Assembly (NCBI RefSeq): GCF_035271705.1 | Contig: NZ_DATERI010000053.1 | Span: 24,134 to 88,133 of the forward strand | Direction: 5' to 3' | Origin: Buttiauxella sp035271705 | Lineage (GTDB): Bacteria > Pseudomonadota > Gammaproteobacteria > Enterobacterales > Enterobacteriaceae | Length of the DNA: 64,000 nucleotides | In this document: one piece after another, positions 8,044-17,280 of the stretch | Position numbering within the stretch: the first letter of the stretch is position 1 | Layout: the number at the start of each line of letters is the position of its first letter | The notes under the pieces: generated by a model | Told to the model about the DNA's origin: nothing | The model's database searches: none | The model's input: only the letters and a program-made list of their open reading frames with translations | Program-made: the position numbers and the translations under genes

Positions 8044-10731
8044 ATGGCTGTAACTAATATCGCTGAACTTAACGCACTTGTAGAGCGCGTCAAGAAAGCC
8101 CAGCGTGAATATGCCAACTTTACTCAAGAGCAAGTTGATAAAATCTTCCGCGCCGCCGCCCTGGCTGCCGCTGATGCTCGAATCCCCCTCGCGAAACTAG
8201 CCGTTGCCGAATCTGGCATGGGTATCATTGAAGATAAAGTGATCAAAAACCACTTTGCTTCTGAGTATATCTACAACGCCTATAAAGATGAGAAAACCTG
8301 TGGTGTTCTGGATGAAGACCATACCTTCGGTACTATCACTATCGCTGAGCCAATCGGTATCATCTGCGGTATCGTGCCGACGACTAACCCAACATCTACT
8401 GCGATCTTTAAGTCTCTGATATGCCTTAAGACGCGTAACGCGATTATCTTCTCTCCACATCCACGTGCAAAAGACGCGACTAACAAAGCCGCAGACATCG
8501 TTCTGCAAGCTGCTATCGCTGCTGGTGCACCTAAAGATCTGATTGGTTGGATTGACCAGCCATCTGTAGAACTGTCTAACGCCCTGATGCACCACCCAGA
8601 TATCAACATGATTCTGGCAACAGGTGGTCCAGGTATGGTTAAAGCAGCATACAGCTCCGGTAAACCAGCAATCGGCGTAGGCGCAGGTAACACCCCAGTT
8701 GTTGTTGACGAAACGGCTGACATCAAACGTGTTGTTGCTTCTATCCTGATGTCCAAAACCTTCGATAACGGCGTGATCTGTGCTTCCGAGCAGTCAGTCA
8801 TCGTTGTTGACTCTGCATACAATGCAGTGCGCGAGCGTTTTGCATCCCACGGCGGCTACATGCTGCAGGGTAAAGAGTTGAAAGCTGTTCAGGACATCAT
8901 CCTGAAAAATGGCGCACTTAACGCCGCTATCGTGGGTCAGCCAGCAACCAAAATTGCTGAACTGGCAGGCTTCACAGTACCGGCTGACACCAAAATTCTG
9001 ATTGGTGAAGTGACCGTTGTTGACGAGTCTGAGCCATTTGCTCACGAAAAACTGTCTCCAACTCTGGCTATGTACCGTGCTAAGAGCTTTGAAGATGCTG
9101 TCTCTAAAGCTGAGAAACTGGTTGAGATGGGCGGTATCGGTCATACCTCTTGTCTGTACACTGACCAGGACAACCAGCCAGAGCGCGTTAAGCACTTCGG
9201 CGACAAGATGAAAACTGCACGTATCCTGATCAACACCCCTGCTTCTCAGGGTGGTATCGGTGACCTGTACAACTTCAAACTCGCGCCATCCCTGACTCTG
9301 GGTTGCGGTTCATGGGGTGGTAACTCCATCTCTGAGAACGTGGGTCCTAAGCACCTGATCAACAAGAAAACCGTTGCTAAGCGAGCTGAGAACATGTTGT
9401 GGCATAAACTTCCGAAATCTATCTACTTCCGCCGTGGCTCTTTGCCAATCGCGCTGGACGAAGTGATTACTGATGGTCACAAACGTGCGATGATCGTTAC
9501 CGACCGTTTCCTGTTCAACAACGGCTATGCAGACCAGATCACTTCTGTTCTGAAAGCAGCGGGTGTTGAAACAGAAGTCTTCTTCGAAGTAGAAGCTGAT
9601 CCAACTCTGTCCGTAGTACGTAAAGGTGCAGAACTGGCGAACTCCTTCAAACCAGACGTGATCATCGCGCTGGGCGGCGGTTCCCCAATGGATGCTGCGA
9701 AAATCATGTGGGTAATGTACGAGCACCCAGAAACTCATTTCGAAGAACTGGCACTGCGCTTCATGGACATCCGTAAGCGTATCTACAAGTTCCCGAAAAT
9801 GGGCGTAAAAGCGAAAATGATCGCGGTTACCACCACTTCCGGTACGGGTTCAGAAGTGACTCCGTTTGCCGTTGTAACTGATGATGCAACTGGCCAGAAA
9901 TACCCACTGGCTGACTACGCTCTGACTCCAGACATGGCGATTGTTGATGCCAACCTGGTGATGGATATGCCTAAGTCCCTGTGTGCATTCGGTGGTCTGG
10001 ATGCCGTGACTCACTCACTGGAAGCTTACGTTTCCGTACTGGCGAGCGAGTTCTCTGACGGCCAGGCTCTGCAAGCACTGAAACTGCTGAAAGAAAACCT
10101 GCCTGCGTCTTACCATGAAGGTTCTAAAAACCCTATTGCTCGTGAGCGTGTACACAACGCTGCGACCATCGCGGGTATCGCGTTTGCGAACGCCTTCCTG
10201 GGTGTGTGTCACTCAATGGCTCACAAACTGGGTTCACAGTTCCACATTCCTCACGGTCTGGCGAACGCCCTGTTGATCTCCAACGTTATCCGCTATAACG
10301 CGAATGACAACCCAACCAAGCAGACTGCTTTCAGCCAGTATGACCGCCCACAAGCGCGTCGTCGTTATGCTGAAATCGCAGATCACTTGGGTCTGAGCGC
10401 ACCGGGCGACCGTACTGCTGCTAAGATCGAGAAACTGCTGGCATGGCTGGAAAGCATCAAGGCTGAACTGGGTATTCCTAAGTCCATCCGCGAAGCAGGC
10501 GTTCAGGAAGCTGACTTCCTGGCTCATGTTGATAAACTGTCCGAAGATGCGTTCGATGACCAGTGTACCGGTGCTAACCCACGTTACCCGCTGATCTCTG
10601 AACTGAAACAGATTCTGATGGATACCTTCTACGGTCGTGATTACGTAGAAGAAGGTAGCCTGCCAGCATCGACTGCAAAAGAAGCTGCTCCAGCAGCTAA
10701 AGCTGACAAGAAAGCGAAGAAAACCGCTTAA
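8044..10731 (+). CDS. adhE: Bifunctional aldehyde/alcohol dehydrogenase AdhE
   Basis: Fermentative enzyme converting acetyl-CoA to acetaldehyde and then ethanol with NADH; the family assembles into long spirosome filaments. It has 895 residues (E. coli 891). The N-terminal CoA-acylating aldehyde dehydrogenase domain (about 1-440) has the catalytic cysteine in NGVICASEQS near residue 246. The C-terminal iron alcohol dehydrogenase domain (about 450-870) has the NAD motif GGGSPMDAAK and metal-ligand segments GGLDAVTHSLEAY and GVCHSMAHKLGSQFHIPHG. The Lys/Ala-rich tail is slightly longer than in E. coli. AGGAG lies six bases before the ATG. It is monocistronic with its own terminator. The ychG remnant found next to adhE in E. 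coli is absent. Confidence 0.98.
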   Translation: MAVTNIAELNALVERVKKAQREYANFTQEQVDKIFRAAALAAADARIPLAKLAVAESGMGIIEDKVIKNHFASEYIYNAYKDEKTCGVLDEDHTFGTITIAEPIGIICGIVPTTNPTSTAIFKSLICLKTRNAIIFSPHPRAKDATNKAADIVLQAAIAAGAPKDLIGWIDQPSVELSNALMHHPDINMILATGGPGMVKAAYSSGKPAIGVGAGNTPVVVDETADIKRVVASILMSKTFDNGVICASEQSVIVVDSAYNAVRERFASHGGYMLQGKELKAVQDIILKNGALNAAIVGQPATKIAELAGFTVPADTKILIGEVTVVDESEPFAHEKLSPTLAMYRAKSFEDAVSKAEKLVEMGGIGHTSCLYTDQDNQPERVKHFGDKMKTARILINTPASQGGIGDLYNFKLAPSLTLGCGSWGGNSISENVGPKHLINKKTVAKRAENMLWHKLPKSIYFRRGSLPIALDEVITDGHKRAMIVTDRFLFNNGYADQITSVLKAAGVETEVFFEVEADPTLSVVRKGAELANSFKPDVIIALGGGSPMDAAKIMWVMYEHPETHFEELALRFMDIRKRIYKFPKMGVKAKMIAVTTTSGTGSEVTPFAVVTDDATGQKYPLADYALTPDMAIVDANLVMDMPKSLCAFGGLDAVTHSLEAYVSVLASEFSDGQALQALKLLKENLPASYHEGSKNPIARERVHNAATIAGIAFANAFLGVCHSMAHKLGSQFHIPHGLANALLISNVIRYNANDNPTKQTAFSQYDRPQARRRYAEIADHLGLSAPGDRTAAKIEKLLAWLESIKAELGIPKSIREAGVQEADFLAHVDKLSEDAFDDQCTGANPRYPLISELKQILMDTFYGRDYVEEGSLPASTAKEAAPAAKADKKAKKTA

Positions 10732-10743
10732 TTGCAAAGCTTA

Positions 10744-10772
10744 ATAAAAAACCCGCTTCGGCGGGTTTTTTT
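10744..10772 (+). terminator. adhE terminator
   Basis: AACCCGC-TTCG-GCGGGTT hairpin with a UUCG-type tetraloop followed by seven T, starting about 15 bases after the stop. The A run before it may let it act for tdk from the other side. Confidence 0.92.
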
Positions 10773-10855
10773 ATGTCTTTATTTCAAATAATCGCAGCAC
10801 AACACCTTTCACGGAGATAAGAGGTCAGGACGCCCCTTACCCTCTCTTTTATTTT

Positions 10856-11461
10856 TTATACGCTCTGAATGCCTTGTAGAGAGCCTTTTTGTAGCGCTTC
10901 CTTGTAATGCTTGCGACAAACCGACACGTAACGTTCATTGCCCCCAATAACCACTTGTTCACCCTGATTATAAGGACGCCCTTCCTGGTCCAGTCGCAGC
11001 ACCATGCTGGCTTTGCGTCCACAGAAACAGATAGTCTTTAATTCCACCAGTTTATCTGACCACGCCAATAAATATTGGCTCCCACCAAATAATTCCCCCT
11101 GAAAATCAGTACGTAATCCATAACACAGGACGGGAATATCTAATTCATCCACGACGTCTGATAGCGCCAATACTTGGTCACGCGTCAAAAATTGGCATTC
11201 GTCCACCAGAACACAATGCACCGCATCACGCTGATGTTCGTCGCGTATTTCATTGAATAACTGGGTAGCATCATTGTAAAGCTTGGCCGGCGATGATAAC
11301 CCAATACGCGAACTCACCTTTCCAGAGCCGAACCGGTTATCAATTTCTGCGGTATACACCAGAGTGCGCATTCCGCGCTCTTGATAGTTGTAAGAAGATT
11401 GCAGTAATGCCGTGGATTTACCCGCATTCATCGCGGAATAGTAAAAGTAGAGTTGTGCCAT
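10856..11461 (-). CDS. tdk: Thymidine kinase
   Basis: Salvage enzyme phosphorylating thymidine and deoxyuridine with ATP. It has 201 residues (E. coli 205). The type II thymidine kinase fold is shown by the P-loop SAMNAGKST at residues 9-17, the VLVDECQFL Walker B-like segment and the zinc-ribbon-type ending with CFCGRKAS and the later single cysteine in VSVCRKHYKEAL. The C-terminus is a few residues shorter and differs from the E. coli tail. It converges on adhE. Confidence 0.97.
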   Translation of the reverse strand: MAQLYFYYSAMNAGKSTALLQSSYNYQERGMRTLVYTAEIDNRFGSGKVSSRIGLSSPAKLYNDATQLFNEIRDEHQRDAVHCVLVDECQFLTRDQVLALSDVVDELDIPVLCYGLRTDFQGELFGGSQYLLAWSDKLVELKTICFCGRKASMVLRLDQEGRPYNQGEQVVIGGNERYVSVCRKHYKEALQKGSLQGIQSV

Positions 11462-12018
11462 TGGTCAGCTAACCTGAGTTAAAATGTAAATATTATTAAC
11501 ACGGATTATATCATAAGCCGTTACCGAGTTGCCGTTACCCAACCTTCCTCAGAAAAATTTCTCTATTGTTCGTCTGATATATAAGTCGTTGTGTGAAAAT
11601 GGCTGTAAGGCATCAGGTGTTTGACGTTCATCACATTGAGTTAACTTACGGAGTTTTCAGTGTTTTTCATTACTATGGTGTGGAACTCATTGAATCCCTA
11701 ATAATAATTAACCATTAAGAATATCTACCGTAACAGGCAATAATACCAAAGGTTGATATTTCACCGTTAATGCTGTGGAACCTCAATTTAGTGCCTCATC
11801 AAACCCTGTTTCTATCAGGGTTGTTGTAGAAAAAGTGAGTTATCCCAGTTTTGTTTAACCGCCATAAAGGACAAAATTTAAGTTAATGCACTTTAATAAA
11901 TCGACAAAATATTATGGAATTTTGAATTCCTTACATTAACGCCTATTGCAGAACTTAATTTAAGCCTCTATTATTACCCCATCAAGCCAACCATCAATAT
12001 AAGATTGAGATTACTAAA
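11462..12018. other. AT-rich tdk-hns gap with hns control DNA
   Basis: 557 bases with no convincing reading frame. It holds an hns promoter near its right end and a 7-bp hairpin AACCCTG/CAGGGTT (11802-11808 with 11816-11822). The A/T richness fits the curved, H-NS-autoregulated control region known for hns in E. coli. The rest shows nothing I can name. Confidence 0.6.
11946..11974 (+). promoter_or_regulatory. hns promoter
   Basis: TTGCAG and TATTAT separated by exactly 17 bases, predicting a start near 11981 and a leader of about 38 bases, close to the roughly 37-base hns leader of E. coli. Confidence 0.65.
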
Positions 12019-12429
12019 ATGAGCGAAGCACTTAAAATTCTTAACAACATCCGTACCCTTCGTGCACAAGCTAGAGAATGTACTCTGGAAACGCTGGAAG
12101 AAATGCTGGAAAAATTAGAAGTTGTTGTTACCGAACGTCGCGAAGAAGATAATGCTGCTGCTGCAGAAATTGAAGAACGCACTCGTAAACTGCAACAATA
12201 CCGTGAAATGCTGATTGCTGACGGCATTGATCCTAATGAATTACTGAATAGCATGGCTGCTGTTAAATCTGCAGGCAAAGCAAAACGCGCTGCACGCCCA
12301 GCTAAATATCAGTACATCGACGAAAACGGCGAAAGCAAAACCTGGACTGGCCAGGGCCGTACTCCAGCTGTAATCAAAAAAGCAATGGAAGAACAAGGTA
12401 AGAAACTGGAAGACTTCCTGATTGCCTAA
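12019..12429 (+). CDS. hns: Nucleoid protein H-NS
   Basis: Global silencer that binds curved AT-rich DNA and forms bridging filaments. It has 136 residues (E. coli 137). The N-terminal coiled-coil oligomerisation region (about 1-80, rich in Glu and Arg) is followed by a linker and the DNA-binding domain carrying TWTGQGRTPAVIKKA. The last residues EDFLIA replace E. coli DDFLIKQ. The early codons read GAAGCACTTAAAATTC (12025-12040), the stretch paired by the sRNA DsrA in E. coli, so that control is probably conserved. It has its own promoter and terminator. Confidence 0.98.
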   Translation: MSEALKILNNIRTLRAQARECTLETLEEMLEKLEVVVTERREEDNAAAAEIEERTRKLQQYREMLIADGIDPNELLNSMAAVKSAGKAKRAARPAKYQYIDENGESKTWTGQGRTPAVIKKAMEEQGKKLEDFLIA

Positions 12430-12454
12430 TTTTGGCTTTTAGTGCTGCTTATTA

Positions 12455-12480
12455 AATCCCGCTTCGGCGGGATTTTTATT
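12455..12480 (+). terminator. hns terminator
   Basis: AATCCCGC-TTCG-GCGGGATT hairpin followed by TTTATT, about 25 bases after the hns stop. Confidence 0.9.
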
Positions 12481-12541
12481 TTGCGTGCTATTGGGCTATT
12501 GCGCGACGTAGTTTTAAATCCGGTCAATAAACAGTCGCCAC

Positions 12542-12565
12542 AAAAAAAGGAAGCCTGGCTTCCCT
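12542..12565 (-). terminator. Terminator after uge
   Basis: Near-perfect GGAAGCC/GGCTTCC stem (12549-12563), followed on the minus strand by seven T, about 35 bases beyond the uge stop. It would end the galU-ugd-uge transcript. Confidence 0.85.
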
Positions 12566-12599
12566 TTTTCATTTTACGGCCCCATCTGGACTTTGGGTT

Positions 12600-13610
12600 T
12601 CAACTGACTTTATAAAATGCCTTATACCAGTCTACAAAACGCTGTACACCATCCTGTACTGACGTCTGTGGCTTAAAGCCGATAACGTCATACAACGCTT
12701 GTGTATCCGCGCTGGTTTCAAGTACGTCACCTGGTTGCATAGGAAGCATGTTTTTCTGCGCCACTTTCCCCAGTGAGGTTTCCAGCGCCGTAATATAGTC
12801 CATCAGTGTCACAGGATTGCTATTACCGATGTTATAAACACGGTAAGGCGCTGAACTGGTCGCAGGCGTCCCTTCTTCTACTGTCCATTGTGCATCAGCT
12901 TGTGGAATGACATCCTGTAAACGCACAATCGCTTCGGCTATATCATCGATATACGTAAAATCACGGCGCATTTGCCCGTGATTGTAGACATCAATACTCT
13001 TCCCTTCGACAATCGCACGGGTAAATTTAAATAACGCCATATCCGGGCGACCCCATGGGCCATAAACGGTAAAGAAACGCAAACCAGTCGTTGGGAGTCC
13101 ATATAAGTGCGAGTAAGTATGCGACATCAACTCGTTAGCTTTTTTAGTTGCCGCATATAAAGAAATTGGGTGGTCGACGCTGTCATCCGTTGAGAACGGA
13201 AGTTTACGATTCAGGCCATATACTGAGCTTGAGGACGCATATAACAGATGCCCAACTTTATTATGTCGGCAACCTTCAAGCACATTTAAATGCCCAACCA
13301 AGTTTGAATCCGCATACGCCAAAGGATTATCGATTGAATAACGAACACCTGCTTGTGCAGCAAGATGAATCACACGGTCGAATTTCTCTGTGGCGAATAA
13401 TTGCGCCATACCATTACGATCGGCGAGGTCAATTTGTTCGAAACGGAATGAAGCGTGAGGAGCAAGGAGATCAAGACGTGCTTGTTTGAGATTGACGTCA
13501 TAATAGTCGTTCAGATTATCGATACCGATAACCTGGTGACCGGCATTGAGCAGACGTTCGCTAACATGGAAGCCAATAAAACCTGCACTGCCAGTAACCA
13601 AATATTTCAT
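12600..13610 (-). CDS. uge: UDP-glucuronate 4-epimerase (NAD-dependent)
   Basis: Short-chain dehydrogenase/epimerase of 336 residues, most like the CapI/Uge/WbnF group that interconverts UDP-glucuronate and UDP-galacturonate for LPS core and capsule. It shows the Rossmann motif TGSAGFIG near residue 7, the SSSVYG segment and the catalytic tyrosine-lysine pair in YAATKKAN. I start at the ATG at 13610, with GAGG nine bases upstream, rather than 24 bases further out. It lies 91 bases after ugd, which makes its substrate; the gap holds an ERIC-derived hairpin. E. coli K-12 has no copy between hns and galU. Substrate is inferred from family and neighbour. Confidence 0.85.
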   Translation of the reverse strand: MKYLVTGSAGFIGFHVSERLLNAGHQVIGIDNLNDYYDVNLKQARLDLLAPHASFRFEQIDLADRNGMAQLFATEKFDRVIHLAAQAGVRYSIDNPLAYADSNLVGHLNVLEGCRHNKVGHLLYASSSSVYGLNRKLPFSTDDSVDHPISLYAATKKANELMSHTYSHLYGLPTTGLRFFTVYGPWGRPDMALFKFTRAIVEGKSIDVYNHGQMRRDFTYIDDIAEAIVRLQDVIPQADAQWTVEEGTPATSSAPYRVYNIGNSNPVTLMDYITALETSLGKVAQKNMLPMQPGDVLETSADTQALYDVIGFKPQTSVQDGVQRFVDWYKAFYKVS

Positions 13611-13624
13611 ATAACCCTCATTTA

Positions 13625-13695
13625 TACCCTTCATACTTCAAGCTGCATCTATGGTGGCTGTATAAGCCCACCACGATGCAACCTGAAATATTTAG
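13625..13695. repeat. ERIC-end-derived hairpin between ugd and uge
   Basis: CTTCATACTTCAAGCTGCATC on one arm and GATGCAACCTGAAAT on the other, with an inner TGGTGG/CCACCA pairing, make a hairpin of about 54 bases. The outer arm matches the terminus of the ERIC copy near 4500, so this looks like an ERIC element that has lost its centre. Confidence 0.6.
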
Positions 13696-13701
13696 GATAT
13701 C

Positions 13702-15042
13702 TTACGCAATATTGATGGACGCTCCGCGGCCAATTGCATAATAAACAAAGCCGCGTTTGCTTAGTCTCTCAGGATCATACAGGTTACGGCCATCAAAGAT
13801 AACCGGTTGTTTTAATGATTTCTTAATGGCATCGAAATCAGGGGCACGGAAACTTTGCCACTCAGTACAAATAACCAGAGCATCCGCATCTTGTAATGCA
13901 GCCTCTTTCGTACCCATCAATTTCAAATCAGAACGATGTCCGTAAATGCGCTGGGTTTCATCCATTGCTTCTGGGTCATACGCCTGCACCTGAGCACCGC
14001 GTTCCCAAAGCGCTTCCATTAGGACGCGGCTTGAGGCTTCACGCATATCGTCAGTATTGGGTTTGAAAGAAAGCCCCCACAGCGCGAAGGTTTTGCCTTT
14101 CAGGTCTTCACCAAAATGACGAGAAATAAACTCAGGGAGTTTTAACTTCTGGTCGTGGTTTACCTCTTCTACCGCTTGCAGAATACGCGGCGTGTAGCCA
14201 ATCTGCTGAGCAGTACGAATCAGTGCCTGGACATCTTTAGGGAAGCAAGAGCCACCATAACCGCAGCCAGGATAGATAAAGCTGTAACCGATGCGTGAGT
14301 CAGAACCGATACCCATACGCACTTTCTCGATATCCGCACCCAAGCGTTCTGCCAGGTTTGAGATTTCGTTCATAAAGCTAATTTTAGTCGCCAACATGCA
14401 GTTCGCGGCGTACTTAGTCAACTCAGCGCTACGGATGTCCATCAGAATCATACGGTCGTGATTGCGGTTGAACGGTTCGTACAGTTCGCGCAGCAAATCA
14501 ACCGCGTCTTCATTATCAGTACCGATAACGATACGCTCAGGGCGCATGCAGTCAGAAACTGCGGCCCCTTCCTTCAGGAATTCAGGGTTGGATACCACAT
14601 CGAATGAAATATCCACGCCACGGGCTTTGAGCGTTTCTTCCATCACGCTGCGCACTTTATCTGCTGTTCCGACTGGAACAGTAGATTTATCGAGCACAAC
14701 TTTATGGGACGTCATGTGCTGCGCGATGGTACGTGCCACAGCGGTGACATATTTCAGGTCAGCAGAACCATCTTCATCAGGCGGTGTACCTACAGCAATG
14801 AATTGCATTTCACCATGATGAACGCCCATTTCAGCATCGGTGCTGAACTGTAAACGACCTTCTTCAAAATTTTTCTTAACCAGCGGCGTTAAGCCGGGTT
14901 CAAAAATCGGGATCACGCCGTTTTTCAGATTTTCGACTTTCTTCGCATCGACATCTATGCACACAACTTCGTGACCAACTTCTGCAAGCACTGCGGCTTG
15001 CACAAGTCCAACATAGCCGATACCAAATACAGTAACTTTCAT
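13702..15042 (-). CDS. ugd: UDP-glucose 6-dehydrogenase, long form
   Basis: Oxidises UDP-glucose to UDP-glucuronate with two NAD, feeding capsule, colanic-acid-type polymers and aminoarabinose lipid A modification. It has 446 residues, clearly longer than E. coli Ugd (388) and closer to the TuaD/RkpK-type enzymes. The N-terminal NAD domain carries GIGYVGL; the catalytic cysteine sits in GYGGSCFPKD; the C-terminal UDP-binding domain carries the LSFKPNTDDMREASS segment. It starts 24 bases after galU, which makes its substrate, so galU-ugd form an operon. It could be a second ugd alongside one elsewhere in the genome, which cannot be seen here. Confidence 0.92.
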   Translation of the reverse strand: MKVTVFGIGYVGLVQAAVLAEVGHEVVCIDVDAKKVENLKNGVIPIFEPGLTPLVKKNFEEGRLQFSTDAEMGVHHGEMQFIAVGTPPDEDGSADLKYVTAVARTIAQHMTSHKVVLDKSTVPVGTADKVRSVMEETLKARGVDISFDVVSNPEFLKEGAAVSDCMRPERIVIGTDNEDAVDLLRELYEPFNRNHDRMILMDIRSAELTKYAANCMLATKISFMNEISNLAERLGADIEKVRMGIGSDSRIGYSFIYPGCGYGGSCFPKDVQALIRTAQQIGYTPRILQAVEEVNHDQKLKLPEFISRHFGEDLKGKTFALWGLSFKPNTDDMREASSRVLMEALWERGAQVQAYDPEAMDETQRIYGHRSDLKLMGTKEAALQDADALVICTEWQSFRAPDFDAIKKSLKQPVIFDGRNLYDPERLSKRGFVYYAIGRGASINIA

Positions 15043-15066
15043 CTTTCTATCCTGCGTTGAAATGAA

Positions 15067-15975
15067 TTACTTTTTCGCGCCAACGGTCTCTTCTAACCAG
15101 GCTTTAAAATCTGGCCCAAGAGTGTTGTGACGGATGCCGTATTCCACAAACGCCTGCATGTAGCCGAGTTTGTTACCGCAGTCATGGCTCACGCCTTTCA
15201 TGTGGTAGGCTTCAACCGTCTGTTTTTCCATCAGCATTGCGATAGAGTCAGTCAGTTGAATTTCATCGCCCGCACCCGGAGGTGTTTTGGACAGCAGCGG
15301 CCAGATATCTGCGGTCAGGACATAACGCCCCACAACGGCAAGGTTGGATGGCGCAACGTTCGCTTTAGGTTTCTCAACGATGCCAACCATTGGCACGCTG
15401 TCGCCTTCATTCAATTCAATGCCTTTGCAGTCAACAACACCGTAAGCGGTCACATCGTCTACTGGCTCAACCATGATTTGACTGTGGCCTGTAGTATTGA
15501 AACGTTCGATCATCTCCGCCAGGTTGTCCTGGGAAAGATCTGACTCGAATTCATCGAGGATGACATCTGGCAGGATGACCGCAAACGGCTCATCGCCAAC
15601 AACTGGGTGAGCGCACAGCACAGCGTGACCGAGGCCTTTTGCCAGACCCTGACGAACTTGCATAATCGTTACGTGCGGAGGGCAAATAGCCTGAACTTCT
15701 TCCAGCAACTGGCGCTTAACGCGTTTTTCCAGCATCGCTTCCAATTCAAAACTGGTATCGAAATGGTTTTCGATGGAGTTTTTCGAAGAGTGAGTGACCA
15801 ACACAATTTCAGTAATACCTGCGGCGATACATTCGTTGACCACATACTGAATTAAAGGTTTATCAACCAAAGGCAGCATCTCTTTAGGAATAGCCTTGGT
15901 AGCCGGTAACATACGCGTGCCTAATCCCGCAACTGGGATTACTGCTTTTCTTACTTTAGAATTAATGGCAGCCAT
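15067..15975 (-). CDS. galU: UTP-glucose-1-phosphate uridylyltransferase GalU
   Basis: Makes UDP-glucose from UTP and glucose-1-phosphate. It has 302 residues with the ATG at 15975, the E. coli length, beginning MAAINSKV. An upstream in-frame ATG would add eight residues lacking family support, while AGGAG lies ten bases before the chosen start. It carries the nucleotidyltransferase signature GLGTRMLPATKAIPKEMLP near residue 17 and ILPDVILDE. In E. coli galU lies directly next to hns; here ugd and uge follow it in the same direction. Confidence 0.97.
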   Translation of the reverse strand: MAAINSKVRKAVIPVAGLGTRMLPATKAIPKEMLPLVDKPLIQYVVNECIAAGITEIVLVTHSSKNSIENHFDTSFELEAMLEKRVKRQLLEEVQAICPPHVTIMQVRQGLAKGLGHAVLCAHPVVGDEPFAVILPDVILDEFESDLSQDNLAEMIERFNTTGHSQIMVEPVDDVTAYGVVDCKGIELNEGDSVPMVGIVEKPKANVAPSNLAVVGRYVLTADIWPLLSKTPPGAGDEIQLTDSIAMLMEKQTVEAYHMKGVSHDCGNKLGYMQAFVEYGIRHNTLGPDFKAWLEETVGAKK

Positions 15976-16174
15976 TGAAACATCTCCTGGACTGTTCAAG
16001 TTTTCACTTGCACGTCAATTAAAAAACGCCTCGAGTATATCAGCTTAAAAATGACATCTGCGGCTGTTTACCCGTTGCGTTGGTAATTTAAGATAAATAC
16101 GAATGAGTTAAGTGTGATATTAACACTCACCATAGCAGGGGAGAAAAACTAAATGTTTTCAGTCGTCCAGATGC

Positions 16175-17188
16175 TCATTCCGCAGACAACATTAGACGCA
16201 ATCGCCCACCCGCACCCCAAACCTGGCACTGCCAGGATTCGCAGCGCTGGCTGATTTGGTTGAGATAAGTATTGCCCAAAGTCCCCAGTGGCACACCATT
16301 GCTGACCTGGATTTGATGCACGCCCGTATTTAAGGTGGCATTGAGACCCGCCGAGACCAAAATGAGATTTTTGAGTTCGCTATGATAATAGCCAACCATC
16401 AATGGGAATTGGCCGGTCAAATTTGCCTGACGTAATAACTGGTTAACTTGTTTGAGTAAATTGCCCAATTCGGGTAAGCGCTGACGCTGCTGGGAAAGAT
16501 GCTCCTGCAATAGACCATTAAATAACGCGCGTAATAACAACGCCGCTAACACTCCATTATCCCCAGCGCGGGTAACATCAAGGCAGTAAAAGGCCAGATC
16601 GTTTTCTGAAAGTGGTGCAATATCCAACACCAGTCCAGGCTGATTGAGGGTTATCAGTTGGCGATAATTAACGCGGCAGTGTGACATCACTTGTTGCACA
16701 GGGGGTTGCAGTTCTTGCAGTAATTTGGAGGCCGCCTGCGGATCGCTAACCAGGGCGTCCCAATCCTGGAATAATCGTTCTTCTTCTTCGACACGCGAGT
16801 TGAACATGTTGGGATACAGGCAGGCGAACACCGTTTCACGCAGGCGATTGAGATCGTTAATCGGTTTGAGCATGACATCCTGCACACCAAAGCGCAGTGC
16901 TTTGGCGATATCTGACATATTTTCGGTGGCGGAAATGACTAAAATCGGTGTTTTAACACCTTCATTACGCAAATGCTCCACCAGTTTCAGCCCGTTCATG
17001 CGCGGCATAGCCAGATCGCAAATCAGTAAATCGGGTGAAAAATGGGTCATTTTTTCTATTGCATCCACGCCATCTGTCGCCACCGCAATATTCGCCCCTA
17101 AAGAGGCAAGATAACTCTCCAGCAAAGAGCGAAAAACGGGCTCGTCCTCAACAATGAGAATCTTTTTTCCAACGAGTGGCTGTGTCAT
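16175..17188 (-). CDS. rssB: RssB, ClpXP adaptor for sigma-S
   Basis: Response-regulator-type adaptor that binds RpoS and hands it to the ClpXP protease during growth. It has 337 residues, the E. coli length. The receiver domain (about 9-125) keeps the phospho-accepting Asp58 in LLICDLAMPRMNG; a helical linker around SRVEEEERLFQDW follows, then a degenerate PP2C-like output domain with FYCLDVTRAGDNGVLAALLLRALFN. GGGGAG lies nine bases before the ATG at 17188, preferred over a start 21 bases upstream. It is 92 bases behind rssA, in the usual rssAB arrangement. Confidence 0.96.
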   Translation of the reverse strand: MTQPLVGKKILIVEDEPVFRSLLESYLASLGANIAVATDGVDAIEKMTHFSPDLLICDLAMPRMNGLKLVEHLRNEGVKTPILVISATENMSDIAKALRFGVQDVMLKPINDLNRLRETVFACLYPNMFNSRVEEEERLFQDWDALVSDPQAASKLLQELQPPVQQVMSHCRVNYRQLITLNQPGLVLDIAPLSENDLAFYCLDVTRAGDNGVLAALLLRALFNGLLQEHLSQQRQRLPELGNLLKQVNQLLRQANLTGQFPLMVGYYHSELKNLILVSAGLNATLNTGVHQIQVSNGVPLGTLGNTYLNQISQRCESWQCQVWGAGGRLRLMLSAE

Positions 17189-17280
17189 GTTCGCTCCCCT
17201 GACTGGCAATAATTAGATAGTGGCATGGTATGGCTTTGACCGCCTGTCAGAAGCGCCAGAAGTAATGAAAATAAGAAAAT

